Positions 1 to 9,054 of a DNA stretch of 64,000 bases are shown in pieces (within the stretch, counting starts at the first letter, position 1; each line of letters starts with the position of its first letter). The stretch is from Clostridium pascui (GTDB taxonomy: Bacteria > Bacillota > Clostridia > Clostridiales > Clostridiaceae). The position numbers were made by a program, and so were the translations under genes. The notes below the pieces were generated by a model. It was not told the origin of the DNA. It did no database searches and was given only the letters and a program-made list of their open reading frames with translations. The stretch covers positions 744,001 to 808,000 of the forward strand of contig NZ_JAFBDB010000001.1 in assembly GCF_016908015.1 (NCBI RefSeq). The letters are read 5' to 3'.

Positions 1-683
1 GATAATGCATCTTTTGATTGACCGTTTAGTGATGTATACTTAAGCACCTTTAACAAATCTTCTTTTCCATGAAAATTGTTATCGTTATATGTTATTGCTC
101 CACCTTCTGCAGTAGTCAAATTCTTCACTGCATGAAAAGAAAATACATGAAAATCAAATTGTCCTCCTACCTTTTTCCCTTTGTAAGAAGCTCCATAGGA
201 ATGTGCAGAATCAGAAATTAAAATTATATCTTCTCTTCCTTTTCTCTTAAGCACTTCTCTTATCTTATCATAATCTACAGGAACTCCTGCAAAGTCTACT
301 GTCATAATTGCCTTTGTTTTAGGGGTTATAGCCTTTTCAACCCCTTCTATATCTATAAGAAAGCTTTCCTTTTCTAGATCTACAAAAGTGGGCTTTATTC
401 CTCTATGAAGTATTACATTAGCTGTGGAAGTATAGGTATATGGAGTGGTAATAACTTCATCGCCTTCTTTTATATCATAAACTTTTAAAATAAGTTCCAT
501 TCCTGCAGTTGCACTAGCTACTGCTACAGCATTATTTGTATTTGTATATTTCGCCATAACTTTTTCAAACTCCATAACTCTAGGGCCTGAAGTTATCCAT
601 CCAGATTCTAATGCTTTAACCACTTCTTCTATTTCTTCGCGAGTTACATCTGGTGGTGAAAAAGGTATCTTTTTATTTGTCAT
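1..683 (-). CDS. DegT/DnrJ/EryC1 family PLP-dependent sugar aminotransferase (partial, 3' end outside window)
   Basis: About 227 N-terminal residues are present with no stop before the window edge. The start ATG (683) follows AAGGAGAG at 8 nt. The translation begins MTNKKIPFSPPDV and carries the family's features: an SGWITSG segment that lines the active site, the SDSAHSYGA segment whose Asp contacts the PLP pyridine, and FHAVKNLTTAEGG, whose Lys should be the PLP-binding residue. Such enzymes transfer an amino group to a nucleotide-linked keto sugar for surface or flagellar glycans or secondary metabolites. It lies 41 nt downstream of the MerR-methyltransferase gene on the same strand, so it may be cotranscribed with it. 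The exact sugar substrate cannot be told. Confidence 0.85.
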   Translation of the reverse strand, partial: MTNKKIPFSPPDVTREEIEEVVKALESGWITSGPRVMEFEKVMAKYTNTNNAVAVASATAGMELILKVYDIKEGDEVITTPYTYTSTANVILHRGIKPTFVDLEKESFLIDIEGVEKAITPKTKAIMTVDFAGVPVDYDKIREVLKRKGREDIILISDSAHSYGASYKGKKVGGQFDFHVFSFHAVKNLTTAEGGAITYNDNNFHGKEDLLKVLKYTSLNGQSKDAL

Positions 684-724
684 TTAAAACACTCTCCTTA
701 AAATCATATTTATATTATAAAAAA

Positions 725-1918
725 TTATTTTTCACACATAAAAAAACCTGTATCCTTTGTTATATATATATATCCTTTATCAGTAATTTTATCTTTTAAT
801 AAAACTTTTAAGTCATTCATTTTTTTATGGTCAAAGCTCTCTTGTATCGTTCCTGGCATAGAAAGTATATAGTTTATAAGAGCTTCTATATCTGTAAGTT
901 TTAAGCTATCCTCATATCTTTTCAAGATAATATGATTAAAATAGCCTTTCAGTATATCTTCCCCATTTTCCAGCTGAAACTTTTTAGTTAAATTAAATGA
1001 CTCTATATTTAAAAGTTTTTCATCTATATTCCCAACTAATTGCCTCATTTCTTTCATATGACCTTTTCCTACAGTAGATGCATAAAATACCCCATCAGGT
1101 TTTAAAATTCTTTTTATTTCACTTAATGCCTTATCTAAATTTTCAGCATGGTATAGCATATGATTTGCTATAATTATATCAAAAGAATTATCATCAAAAG
1201 GTATTTCTTCTATATTTACAACTCTAAAGCTAAATTTCATTTTAGCTTTTTCTAAGTTTTTCATAGCATCCATTAACATTCCTTCAGAAAAATCTGTTAA
1301 TGTTATTTCTAAGCCTTCTGGAATCTTATCTAAATTCTTTGTCCAAAAAGTTGCATCCCCACAGCCTAACTCAAGAACCTTTTTCTTATTATTAAAATTT
1401 AAGAATTTAAAATACCACTCCATCCAACCTTCTTTATTAGTACTATATAATTGATGAATTTTTATTCTTTCTCTTAAATTAGAAGCATTATAGTACTGTT
1501 CCATCCATTTATTATCTATATTTATTATGCTTATTATATCTATAAACTTATCCCAATCTAATCCTTCATTTTTATTTACCATTTCAATCGTTTCATCTAT
1601 GGATCTTATTACATGATTAAGATGATGTATTTTTTGTTCCATTATGCTTTTTTGAATTTCCAGTGATTTTTTAAAATTTTCGTCGCTTATATCCTTTTCT
1701 ATGATATATTTTATATCTTCTAACGAAAGTCCTATAAACTTCAATGTAAGTATATTTTGGAGTTTACCAAAATCCCTTTTATTATAAAGTCTATATCCAG
1801 CCTTATTATACTCACAGGGTTTTAAAAGTCCTATTTTATCATAATATCTTAAAGTTCTTATAGTTATTCCGGCAGCTTTTGCAAATTCACCTACTGTAAA
1901 TAACTTTTCTTTTTTCAT
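725..1918 (-). CDS. MerR-family regulator fused to a SAM-dependent methyltransferase domain
   Basis: 397 aa. Residues 5-75 form a MerR winged helix (FTVGEFAKAAGITIRTLRYYD, then GYRLY). Residues 80-120 look like the dimerisation coiled coil. Residues 176-290 form a class I methyltransferase with the SAM-binding motif VLELGCGDATFW (181-192), an acidic motif II (TDF) and a motif IV-like IIIANHMLYH. In MerR proteins the C-terminal part normally binds the inducer. Here an enzyme-like domain sits there, so it may sense SAM or a methyl acceptor, or modify it (inference). The start follows AGGGGGAAT. Its own promoter (1939-1969) has the 19-bp spacer typical of MerR control. The target molecule is unknown. 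Confidence 0.85.
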   Translation of the reverse strand: MKKEKLFTVGEFAKAAGITIRTLRYYDKIGLLKPCEYNKAGYRLYNKRDFGKLQNILTLKFIGLSLEDIKYIIEKDISDENFKKSLEIQKSIMEQKIHHLNHVIRSIDETIEMVNKNEGLDWDKFIDIISIINIDNKWMEQYYNASNLRERIKIHQLYSTNKEGWMEWYFKFLNFNNKKKVLELGCGDATFWTKNLDKIPEGLEITLTDFSEGMLMDAMKNLEKAKMKFSFRVVNIEEIPFDDNSFDIIIANHMLYHAENLDKALSEIKRILKPDGVFYASTVGKGHMKEMRQLVGNIDEKLLNIESFNLTKKFQLENGEDILKGYFNHIILKRYEDSLKLTDIEALINYILSMPGTIQESFDHKKMNDLKVLLKDKITDKGYIYITKDTGFFMCEK

Positions 1919-1938
1919 ATTATTCCCCCTATATGTAT

Positions 1939-1969
1939 ATAGTAAACCATTACGTTAGGTAAGGGTCAA
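1939..1969 (-). promoter_or_regulatory. MerR-type promoter with 19-bp spacer and operator dyad
   Basis: On the minus strand TTGACC (-35, 1964-1969) and TACTAT (-10, 1939-1944) are separated by 19 bp, CTTACCTAACGTAATGGTT, instead of 17. The spacer holds an ACC-N9-GGT dyad around a TAACGTAA core. Long spacers with a central dyad are the hallmark of promoters activated by MerR proteins through DNA untwisting, and the core resembles TipA/Mta-type operators. It drives the MerR-methyltransferase gene, implying positive autoregulation. Confidence 0.75.
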
Positions 1970-1990
1970 GATTTTTTTATAAATAAACAA

Positions 1991-2017
1991 AAAAATTCTG
2001 CTGAATGCAGAATTTTT
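1991..2017 (-). terminator. Rho-independent terminator of ychF
   Basis: A perfect 11-bp inverted repeat (AAAAATTCTGC / GCAGAATTTTT) with a 5-nt loop lies about 50 nt after the ychF stop codon and is followed by a T run on the minus strand. Confidence 0.85.
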
Positions 2018-2067
2018 CTCTAAATTTATATTTTTTTGTAATAACAATTAGTAATCTATAATTTGGA

Positions 2068-3165
2068 TTAAACATTAAATCTAAATTGAACTATATCTCC
2101 ATCTTTCATAACATATTCTTTTCCTTCTAATCTATAATATCCCTTTTCTTTTGCAGCTGCTTCGGAACCACATTCCACAAGCTTATCATAGGCTATTACT
2201 TCTGCTCTAATAAATCCTTTTTCTATATCAGAGTGAATTTTACCAGCAGCTTCTGGTGCTTTAGTTCCTATTTTTATGGTCCATGCTCTTACTTCCTGCT
2301 GTCCTGCAGTTAAATAACTCATAAGTCCTAGAAGTTTATATCCTGCATGGATAAGCTTATCAAGACCTGGCTCTTCAATACCATATTCTTCAAGCATTTC
2401 CTTCTTTTCTTCTTCATCTAAAGAAGAAAGTTCTTCTTCTATTTTCCCGCTTATAACAACAACTTCTGAGTCCTCAGTAGCTGCGTACTCCTTAACCTTT
2501 TTTACATAATCATTATCTAAATTCCCTGACATTAAATCATCTTCGGATATATTTGCTGCATATAATACTGGCTTAGATGTTAAAAGGAATAATCCTCTTA
2601 CAAATTCAGCATCTTCATCATTTAGTTCCATAGTTCTTACAGGCTTTCCTGATTCTAAGTGAACTTTTATTTGCTCCATAAGTTCTTGTTCATGCTTTGC
2701 CTTCTTATCTCCGCTTTTTGCTAGTTTATTATTCTTTTCCATTCTTCTATCTAAAACTTCCATATCCGAAAATACTAGTTCTAAGCTTATAGTTTCTATA
2801 TCTCTTATAGGGTCCACACTGCCTTCAACATGAACTACGTTAGGGTCGTCAAAGCATCTTACCACATGAAGTATAGCTTCAACTTCTCTTATATGTGATA
2901 AGAACTTATTTCCTAATCCTTCACCTTTACTTGCACCCTTTACAAGACCTGCTATATCATAAAACTCTACACTTGCATATACCTTCTTTTTAGATTTATA
3001 TATTTCTTCCAATACATTTAATCTCTTATCTGGAACAGTTACAACTCCTACATTTGGTTCAATAGTGCAAAATGGATAGTTTGCAGCTTCCGCTCCTGCA
3101 TTAGTTATAGCATTAAATAAGGTACTTTTACCTACGTTTGGTAAACCTACAATTCCTAATTTCAT
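2068..3165 (-). CDS. ychF: Redox-regulated ATPase YchF (Obg/OLA1 family)
   Basis: 366 aa from the ATG at 3165, giving the family start MKLGIVGLPNVGKST; an ATG 12 nt upstream is also open but is too close to the AGGAAGGG site. The P-loop GLPNVGKS lies at 6-13. The switch and G3 region is DIAGLVKGASKGEGLGN, and NISE replaces the GTPase NKxD motif, which fits the family's known preference for ATP over GTP. A coiled coil spans about 130-175 and a TGS domain fills the C-terminus (about 280-363). The length equals that of the B. subtilis protein. YchF is a conserved ribosome-associated ATPase linked to oxidative-stress responses. Confidence 0.97.
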   Translation of the reverse strand: MKLGIVGLPNVGKSTLFNAITNAGAEAANYPFCTIEPNVGVVTVPDKRLNVLEEIYKSKKKVYASVEFYDIAGLVKGASKGEGLGNKFLSHIREVEAILHVVRCFDDPNVVHVEGSVDPIRDIETISLELVFSDMEVLDRRMEKNNKLAKSGDKKAKHEQELMEQIKVHLESGKPVRTMELNDEDAEFVRGLFLLTSKPVLYAANISEDDLMSGNLDNDYVKKVKEYAATEDSEVVVISGKIEEELSSLDEEEKKEMLEEYGIEEPGLDKLIHAGYKLLGLMSYLTAGQQEVRAWTIKIGTKAPEAAGKIHSDIEKGFIRAEVIAYDKLVECGSEAAAKEKGYYRLEGKEYVMKDGDIVQFRFNV

Positions 3166-3256
3166 ATATGTACACATTCCCTTCCTAACTTTATGTATAA
3201 TTCCTTATAAATTATAATATACCAAAGTTAGTAATGCAAATAATTTAAAATAAAAA

Positions 3257-3285
3257 AACTTAAGAGATATTTTACCCCTTAAGTT
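3257..3285 (-). terminator. Terminator of the Lon-like gene
   Basis: An AACTTAAG / CTTAAGTT stem with a 13-nt loop is followed on the minus strand by seven T. It begins about 25 nt after the stop codon of the Lon-like gene. Confidence 0.75.
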
Positions 3286-3308
3286 CTTTTATTTATTTAT
3301 TTACTTAT

Positions 3309-5684
3309 TTATTCTATCTCATTTTTTTCAATAACTTCCTCTTTCACCTTTGCCTTAGAAGATGATTTTTTCTTTTTAGGAGTAACAGTAGGGACTGAAG
3401 TGTATTTAAGCATTTCATTTTCCATGACTTTTAACACCCCTTTAAAATCAACCCCATCTTCTCCCATAAGCAAGTTTACTGCATCTTCAATAGTATCCAT
3501 AGTATATATTGAAAAACTTCCCTTTGCTATGGCCTGCTCTACTTCTGGACTTAATACTATATTATCTATATTGGTTGCAGGTATCAAGACTCCTTTTCCT
3601 TTTACTGTATCTATCTTTTTGCAAACTTTAAAGAATCCCTCTATTTTTTCATTTACTCCTCCTATAGGCTGTACTTCTCCAAACTGATTTAAAGAACCTG
3701 TTACAGCTATATTGTTTTTTATACCTATTTTACTTAAAGAAGATAACATTACAACCACCTCTGCAACTGATGCACTATCTCCATCAACTTTTCCATATAT
3801 TTGCTCAAAGGTCAAATGAAAATCTACTGGAAGTTTTCTATATCCTCCCATTAAAGTATTCATATACCCCCTTAATATATTTATTGCTTTACTGTGTATT
3901 TTTCCGCTCAAATCGCTATCCTTTTGAACATCTATTATATTGCCATCTCCCTTATAGCAGCAGCAGGTTATTTTTACAGGCTTTCCAAAGCTAACGTATC
4001 CTGTGTCTAAAACTGTAAGACCATTTATTTGTCCAACAGCTTTATCACACACATTTATAAATATTTTCTTTTCCTCAAAGTACTCCTGAAATTCCTTTTC
4101 TATACTTTCTTCCTTATAGGCTATACTTACTATATCCTTAGCCTTTATTTTATTTCTGCCTTCATTTACAACTTTATTATTTGCAAGCATTAGAATCTTA
4201 TCTATTTGCCAATCGTTAAATACCATCTTTCTTTTACTCTCTGCCACCCTTGAAAGATATTTTTCTACTTCCAGCACAGCACCTTTCTCAAGGGGCATTA
4301 AATTATTCTCTTTTGTTATCTTATTTATAATTCTAAGTAATGCACTATGATTGTTGTCATTTATTTTTACTAAAGGATTAAATTCTGCCTTTATTTTAAA
4401 TATTTTCTTAAAATCCTCATCATAGCTATAAAGCACATCGTAGCTTTGATAATCTCCAATCAATATAACTTTTTCTTTTATTTTGATGGGTTCCGGATGT
4501 AATCCACTTAAAGAAAGAAGTTCTAAATATCCCCTGTTATAATCCATATCAACTTTTTCATTCATAAGAGACTTTTTCAAATAATAGTAGGATGATGGAT
4601 TTGCAAGTAGATTATTTATTCTAATTATAAGACATCCGCCATTTGCCTTTAACATAGACCCTGCTTTAATTAAACTTACATCTGTTACATAAGTTCCATT
4701 TTTATTCTCATATTCTATGCTTCCTAAAAGATTTGAGAGACTTGGATCTTCTTCATATATACATCTAGGTTTTTTGTAATTTGTATTATCAACAATTACA
4801 TTTACTGTATATTTATATATTATTTCACTTATGCCTTCTTCATCTTCCTCATAGCTCATTGTATAGTTATCCATAAGCTGCTTTTCTATTTCAGTACACA
4901 TATTATCTAAGAAACTAAGTACTTGTTCTTCACCTTTGAATTCCTTTTTATAAGACTTTTTTATATCCTTACTACACTCAGTATAGTATTCAACTAATAA
5001 TTCTTTTATATTTTCAATTCCTTCTTCTTCTTTATCTTTCATCTCATCTAATATATCTTGAGCCTTTTTCTTTAATACAGAAACCTTATTTAAAATATCA
5101 TCCTTTTCAATTGACTCAAGCACATCATATTCCTTTTCACTCATAGGTTTTCCATCATCTTTTATAGGAACAAAGGTAAATCCTCCTTGATTAAATTTTA
5201 TATCAAATCCATTTTCTTCTGCAATTTTTACCATCTTACTTACAAGTTCACTTCTATTCTTCTCAACTATTTCAACTAGCTTTTCCTTTTCTTTATGTTC
5301 TGATGTGTTGTAAAAATCAAATGTATTTTCCAAATAAATTTTTTGAATATCTTCTACATACTTTTTAAATACATTTCCTTTGCCATTACCTAAAAAAAAT
5401 GCCTTGGGATTTTTAGTGTCTTCATATACCACGTAGCATATATCCTTTGGAGGTTCTTCTTTAAAGTTACTTTCCACAAAACTTATTATATTTTCTAATT
5501 TATCCTTAGAAAAATCATCTATAAGATAAACATTATAACCTTCCTTATTTATCTCTAAGGCAGTCTTTATTTGAGTATATACTTCATCATACTCTGGAAG
5601 ATAGTATTTATTATCCATACCCATAGCAATATTTTTAAAACTAGATTTATATTTTACTTCCTCCACTGTAAGTTTTCTTAACAT
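3309..5684 (-). CDS. Lon-like (LonB/AAA_32 type) serine protease with degenerate ATPase motifs
   Basis: 791 aa, start ATG after AAGGGGGGAG. The architecture matches the Lon-related putative ATP-dependent proteases: an N-terminal AAA_32-like part (about 1-500) and a C-terminal Lon protease domain (about 545-750). The catalytic dyad is clear: Ser637 in GDSAS and Lys680 in GGVNEKIEGF, 43 residues apart as in archaeal LonB. At the usual Walker A place (49-62) the sequence reads GYNVYLIDDFSKDK with no GxxGxGK[ST], and the Walker B-like segment near 350 reads GGCLIIRINNLL without the acidic residue. It may be a Lon-fold peptidase that no longer hydrolyses ATP (inference). The C-terminal 25 residues are a Lys/Glu-rich tail. 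Substrates unknown. Confidence 0.85.
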   Translation of the reverse strand: MLRKLTVEEVKYKSSFKNIAMGMDNKYYLPEYDEVYTQIKTALEINKEGYNVYLIDDFSKDKLENIISFVESNFKEEPPKDICYVVYEDTKNPKAFFLGNGKGNVFKKYVEDIQKIYLENTFDFYNTSEHKEKEKLVEIVEKNRSELVSKMVKIAEENGFDIKFNQGGFTFVPIKDDGKPMSEKEYDVLESIEKDDILNKVSVLKKKAQDILDEMKDKEEEGIENIKELLVEYYTECSKDIKKSYKKEFKGEEQVLSFLDNMCTEIEKQLMDNYTMSYEEDEEGISEIIYKYTVNVIVDNTNYKKPRCIYEEDPSLSNLLGSIEYENKNGTYVTDVSLIKAGSMLKANGGCLIIRINNLLANPSSYYYLKKSLMNEKVDMDYNRGYLELLSLSGLHPEPIKIKEKVILIGDYQSYDVLYSYDEDFKKIFKIKAEFNPLVKINDNNHSALLRIINKITKENNLMPLEKGAVLEVEKYLSRVAESKRKMVFNDWQIDKILMLANNKVVNEGRNKIKAKDIVSIAYKEESIEKEFQEYFEEKKIFINVCDKAVGQINGLTVLDTGYVSFGKPVKITCCCYKGDGNIIDVQKDSDLSGKIHSKAINILRGYMNTLMGGYRKLPVDFHLTFEQIYGKVDGDSASVAEVVVMLSSLSKIGIKNNIAVTGSLNQFGEVQPIGGVNEKIEGFFKVCKKIDTVKGKGVLIPATNIDNIVLSPEVEQAIAKGSFSIYTMDTIEDAVNLLMGEDGVDFKGVLKVMENEMLKYTSVPTVTPKKKKSSSKAKVKEEVIEKNEIE

Positions 5685-5776
5685 TATTCTCCCCCCTTTT
5701 ATCCCGTTATTATAATAATATTCGTCTAATTTAGTTTTAGAAATAAATTTTATGTAAATGAGTAAAAAAAAGAAAA

Positions 5777-5795
5777 AGCCAGCTTTTAACTGACT
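5777..5795 (-). terminator. Terminator of deoC
   Basis: A minus-strand stem AGTCAG / CTGGCT (one G-U pair, 7-nt loop) is followed by TTTTTCTTTTTTT, 22 nt after the deoC stop. Confidence 0.7.
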
Positions 5796-5817
5796 TTAAT
5801 TTAAGATTAAGTATTTA

Positions 5818-6477
5818 TTATTTTGCCTTATTTATTATATCAATTGAAGCTGATGCGCCAATTCTTGTCGCGCCTGCATTTATAATAGCTACAGAATCCT
5901 CATAGGTTCTCACTCCACCTGATGCTTTAACTCCTAATTTTCCCCCTACAGCTTCTCTCATAATTTTTATATCTGAAACCGTTGCTCCTCCTGTAGAAAA
6001 GCCTGTGGACGTCTTTACAAAGTCTGCTCCTGCTTCCTTTGATAATTTACATGCCATTATTTTTTCTTCATCAGTCAAAAGACATGTTTCTATAATAACT
6101 TTAGTTAAGGCCTTCCCTTTTGCCTCTTTAACTACTGCTTCTATATCTTTCTTCACATAATCATAATCCTTATCTTTAAGTTTTCCTATATTTATAACCA
6201 TATCAACTTCTAAAGCACCCTTTTCTATGGCATCTTTGGTTTCAAACGCCTTTGTAGCTGTAGTATTTGATCCTAACGGAAATCCTATTACAGTACAAAC
6301 TTTCACTTCACTTCCCTTTAAAAATTTAGCTGCAAACTCTATGTTACATGGATTAATACATACAGATGCAAAGTTATATTCAAGTGCCTCTTTACATATT
6401 TCCTCTATCTTTTCTTCTTTTGTATCAGCCTTTAAAACAGTATGATCTATCATTCTTGCTAATTCATTTTTTGTCAT
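5818..6477 (-). CDS. deoC: Deoxyribose-phosphate aldolase
   Basis: 219 aa, full family length, start ATG after GAAAGGGG. The enzyme cleaves 2-deoxyribose-5-phosphate to acetaldehyde and glyceraldehyde-3-phosphate in deoxynucleoside catabolism. The N-terminal IDHTVLK motif, the KVIIET segment and the Schiff-base Lys in [14 protein letters not shown] are all present, as is the phosphate-binding KASGGVR segment. It is transcribed alone: it has its own terminator, and no deoxynucleoside kinase, phosphorylase or phosphopentomutase lies beside it. Confidence 0.97.
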   Translation of the reverse strand: MTKNELARMIDHTVLKADTKEEKIEEICKEALEYNFASVCINPCNIEFAAKFLKGSEVKVCTVIGFPLGSNTTATKAFETKDAIEKGALEVDMVINIGKLKDKDYDYVKKDIEAVVKEAKGKALTKVIIETCLLTDEEKIMACKLSKEAGADFVKTSTGFSTGGATVSDIKIMREAVGGKLGVKASGGVRTYEDSVAIINAGATRIGASASIDIINKAK

Positions 6478-6739
6478 ATATATACCCCTTTCCTTTATGA
6501 ATTTTTACTAGTAACTATTTATTATTTAATTATAACTAGCCTTTATTTAATTTATATATCAATAAATATTATACATCATTGTATATTATTTACCATTATT
6601 TATTAAAATATTTTAAGAGCCCGTTCGATTTTCCAGATTATGATTTCTAATTTTTAATATCTGCAAATAATAACTATACTCTATGGATAAAATATAAAAG
6701 TAGAGTTGGTATTATTAAAGTTTCTTTTAAAACTTAAAA

Positions 6740-6753
6740 TAGTATGCTATAAT
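6740..6753 (+). promoter_or_regulatory. Possible extended -10 promoter in the deoC-to-6828 spacer
   Basis: The 350-bp divergent spacer 6478-6827 is very AT-rich. The best promoter candidate for the plus-strand gene is TGCTATAAT ending at 6753, an extended -10; the -35 region (TTTTAA at 6725-6730) is poor. Nothing else definable was seen in this stretch. Confidence 0.4.
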
Positions 6754-6827
6754 ATACACATAATATTATATTTTGGAATTATATTGTCATTTATTACAAA
6801 TATTTTAACGCAAAGGAGTAATAAAAT

Positions 6828-7235
6828 ATGGGCTTCAGAGAAAAAATAAATAAGTACTATGCAGAAAATTATATAAAAAAATATGGTGACAGATTATCTC
6901 AAGTACAAGGTAATGTAATATCTGTAAAAGTTGAAGAAAAAACCATACTTTGGATTTTCCATAAATTAACTGTGACACTTCTTGTAAAACCTGAAAGAAG
7001 TAAAAATGTTGTTAAATGCACTTATAAGAAGAATAGATGGTTTAAACCTCTTACATTTATTCCTGTATCTCAAGGCAACTATGTTCTAGTGCAAGGACTA
7101 AAAGGTAAAAAAGGCAAGGAAAATAGAGAACAAATAGAAATAATGAATATACGAAATATGACAAATAAAAAAGACTTAATTCCTCTTGAAGGAAAAGAGC
7201 CAAAGGTTCAAAGGATTAAACAAAAGTACAGATAA
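6828..7235 (+). CDS. Conserved-looking small basic protein of unknown function
   Basis: 135 aa, start ATG after AAAGGAGTAATAAAAT, a strong ribosome binding site. I do not recognise a named family. The protein is basic (many Lys/Arg), has no signal peptide or membrane segment, and seems to have a beta-strand-rich middle (about 25-85) with alternating hydrophobic residues, then a Lys/Arg-rich tail. It stands alone between divergent deoC and convergent brnQ. A strong terminator follows directly, which with the ribosome binding site supports it as a real gene. Confidence 0.7.
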   Translation: MGFREKINKYYAENYIKKYGDRLSQVQGNVISVKVEEKTILWIFHKLTVTLLVKPERSKNVVKCTYKKNRWFKPLTFIPVSQGNYVLVQGLKGKKGKENREQIEIMNIRNMTNKKDLIPLEGKEPKVQRIKQKYR

Positions 7236-7261
7236 AAAATCAGGGAATTTCCCTGATTTTT
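7235..7261. terminator. Bidirectional terminator between the 6828 gene and brnQ
   Basis: The inverted repeat AAAAATCAGGGA / TCCCTGATTTTT with a 3-nt loop has T runs on both strands. It begins at the stop codon of the plus-strand gene and lies 23 nt after the brnQ stop on the other strand. Confidence 0.9.
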
Positions 7262-7283
7262 TTATTTACTTCAGAAAGCACAT

Positions 7284-8588
7284 CTAACTTTCTAAAATCT
7301 TACTAGAACTATTTTCATTTCTTTTGGTAATAAATAATGATATTACTAAAGATAGTAGTGTAGGAGTGACCCAAGCAAATCCTATACTTGATAATGGAAT
7401 TATATTAAGAAATTCTTTAATAAATCCTCCATTAACACCTATAGATGGCAATGTTTCAATTATACCAAATATTAATGAAGTATATATTGAAACCCTTAAT
7501 ACAAAATTATTTTTAGATAAACCTTTAGATAAAGTTATTAATATAAGAGTTATGGCCACAGGATATAGGATGCTTAATACAGGTACAGATATTTTAACTA
7601 TTTTATCTACTCCAAAATTCCCCATAGCTATGCTAACTAAAGATATTACTATAGCATTTATTTTATATGGTAACTTTCCATTACTTATGTTATCAAAAAA
7701 GCTTGCCCCTGCTGTTATCAATCCTATAGACGTAGTAAAACAAGCGAGCCCCATGGCAATTCCAATTATTATACTTCCATATCCACCTAAGCTTCTTTTT
7801 GATATTTCTAATAACAAAGCAGTTTTAGATATATCTTTTGGGAGTATAGAACTTGTTTGTGCTCCTAAATACATTAGTCCCCCATACACTATAGCTAATC
7901 CAAATATTGCAACAAGTCCAGATTTTATAGTTATATTTATAGCTTCCTTATCTTTATAACCCTTTTGAATTACTGAAGAAGTAATTACTGTAGCAAACAT
8001 CAATCCAGCTAAAGCATCCATAGTTTGATATCCCTCTATTAAGGAATTAGATAATACAGATGATATATTTGTATTTATAACAATTCCTATTGGAGATACT
8101 ACGCCCTTGATTATTAATATTAAAAGTGCAATTAGTAGCGCTGGTGTTAAAAACTTTCCTATTCTATCTATTACTTTAGAAGGTCTTAAAACGAAACATA
8201 AATTTAGTGCAAAATATAAAATCATAGAAACCATAGAAGACATCCATGGAAATACAGGCTGTATAGTTAATTCATAAGTTGTAGCTGCAGTTCTGGGTAT
8301 TGCAAGCATTGGTCCTATAGCTAAAAAAATAGCAACAGAACATATTATAGCAAATCTTTTACTTACCTTTCCAGCCATATCGTTAAAATTCCCATTGGTT
8401 TTAGTACAGGCTAGTATACCTAGAAACGGGAGCCCCACTCCTGTCACTACAAATCCCAATGTAGCTAAGATAAACTTACTTCCCATTAGATTTCCAAGGT
8501 AAGGAGGAAAAATTAAATTACCTGCCCCAAAAAACATAGCAAACAATGCAAGACCTATTACTAAAAAATCCTTTGTAGTTTTTTTCAT
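7284..8588 (-). CDS. brnQ: Branched-chain amino acid transporter, LIVCS family
   Basis: 434 aa, about 12 membrane segments, start ATG after an AAGGGG site. The N-terminus FFGAGNLIFPPYLG is the family signature; the LIVCS family imports leucine, isoleucine and valine with Na+ or H+. The gene is monocistronic, with its own sigma-A promoter (9002-9030) and a T-box leader, so its expression should rise when a branched-chain tRNA is uncharged. It follows hutH on the same strand, but the promoter and leader set it apart. Confidence 0.95.
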   Translation of the reverse strand: MKKTTKDFLVIGLALFAMFFGAGNLIFPPYLGNLMGSKFILATLGFVVTGVGLPFLGILACTKTNGNFNDMAGKVSKRFAIICSVAIFLAIGPMLAIPRTAATTYELTIQPVFPWMSSMVSMILYFALNLCFVLRPSKVIDRIGKFLTPALLIALLILIIKGVVSPIGIVINTNISSVLSNSLIEGYQTMDALAGLMFATVITSSVIQKGYKDKEAINITIKSGLVAIFGLAIVYGGLMYLGAQTSSILPKDISKTALLLEISKRSLGGYGSIIIGIAMGLACFTTSIGLITAGASFFDNISNGKLPYKINAIVISLVSIAMGNFGVDKIVKISVPVLSILYPVAITLILITLSKGLSKNNFVLRVSIYTSLIFGIIETLPSIGVNGGFIKEFLNIIPLSSIGFAWVTPTLLSLVISLFITKRNENSSSKILES

Positions 8589-8632
8589 AAATAAAACACC
8601 CCTTAATTTATTTATTTTTTTAAAAATGTAGA

Positions 8633-8975
8633 ATAAAAAAAGCCCTTCGTCCTTATAATTAAAGTATTATAAGGACGAAAGACTATACTTCCGCGGTACC
8701 ACCCTATTTGTGGTTATATTATAACCACATCTTTTTCAGGTCGATCGCTAATAAATAACAAATAGAAGTATAATTAATACATACTATAATGTTATCTGTG
8801 ATGAACCCTAACCATATATCGCTGGTATACGTCCCCATCTACTCAAACTTTTTCAACAAGGAAGCTCTAGAGCTACTATTATATATTCACCTTAATATCA
8901 ACTCTCAGCAAACGTTGATTCTCTGTAATTAAAGTATTTGAATATTTTTCTCTCTGTCATAGCTTTAAATATTCT
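8633..8975 (-). promoter_or_regulatory. T-box riboswitch leader of brnQ
   Basis: The minus strand contains the T-box core GGGTGGTACCGCGG (8691-8705), which pairs with the NCCA end of uncharged tRNA. It is followed by a terminator stem (8646-8659 with 8666-8679, 14 bp) and a T run. Upstream are a Stem I-like region with GCTGAGAG and GGTG elements and a long arm pairing ATATTCA with TGAATAT. The specifier could not be fixed with certainty; GTA (8874-8876) and nearby ATA are candidates, fitting Val or Ile and the transporter's substrates. Confidence 0.93.
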
Positions 8976-9001
8976 TAATATTAATTTATTTATTACTGAT
9001 T

Positions 9002-9030
9002 ATTATATTTGGAATTTTAAAAATTGTCAA
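9002..9030 (-). promoter_or_regulatory. Sigma-A promoter of the brnQ T-box transcript
   Basis: A perfect minus-strand TTGACA (9025-9030), a 17-bp spacer and TATAAT (9002-9007). It begins 25 nt downstream of the hutH stop and predicts a leader of about 400 nt. Confidence 0.88.
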
Positions 9031-9054
9031 TATAAAAATTATATACTCGCTAAT

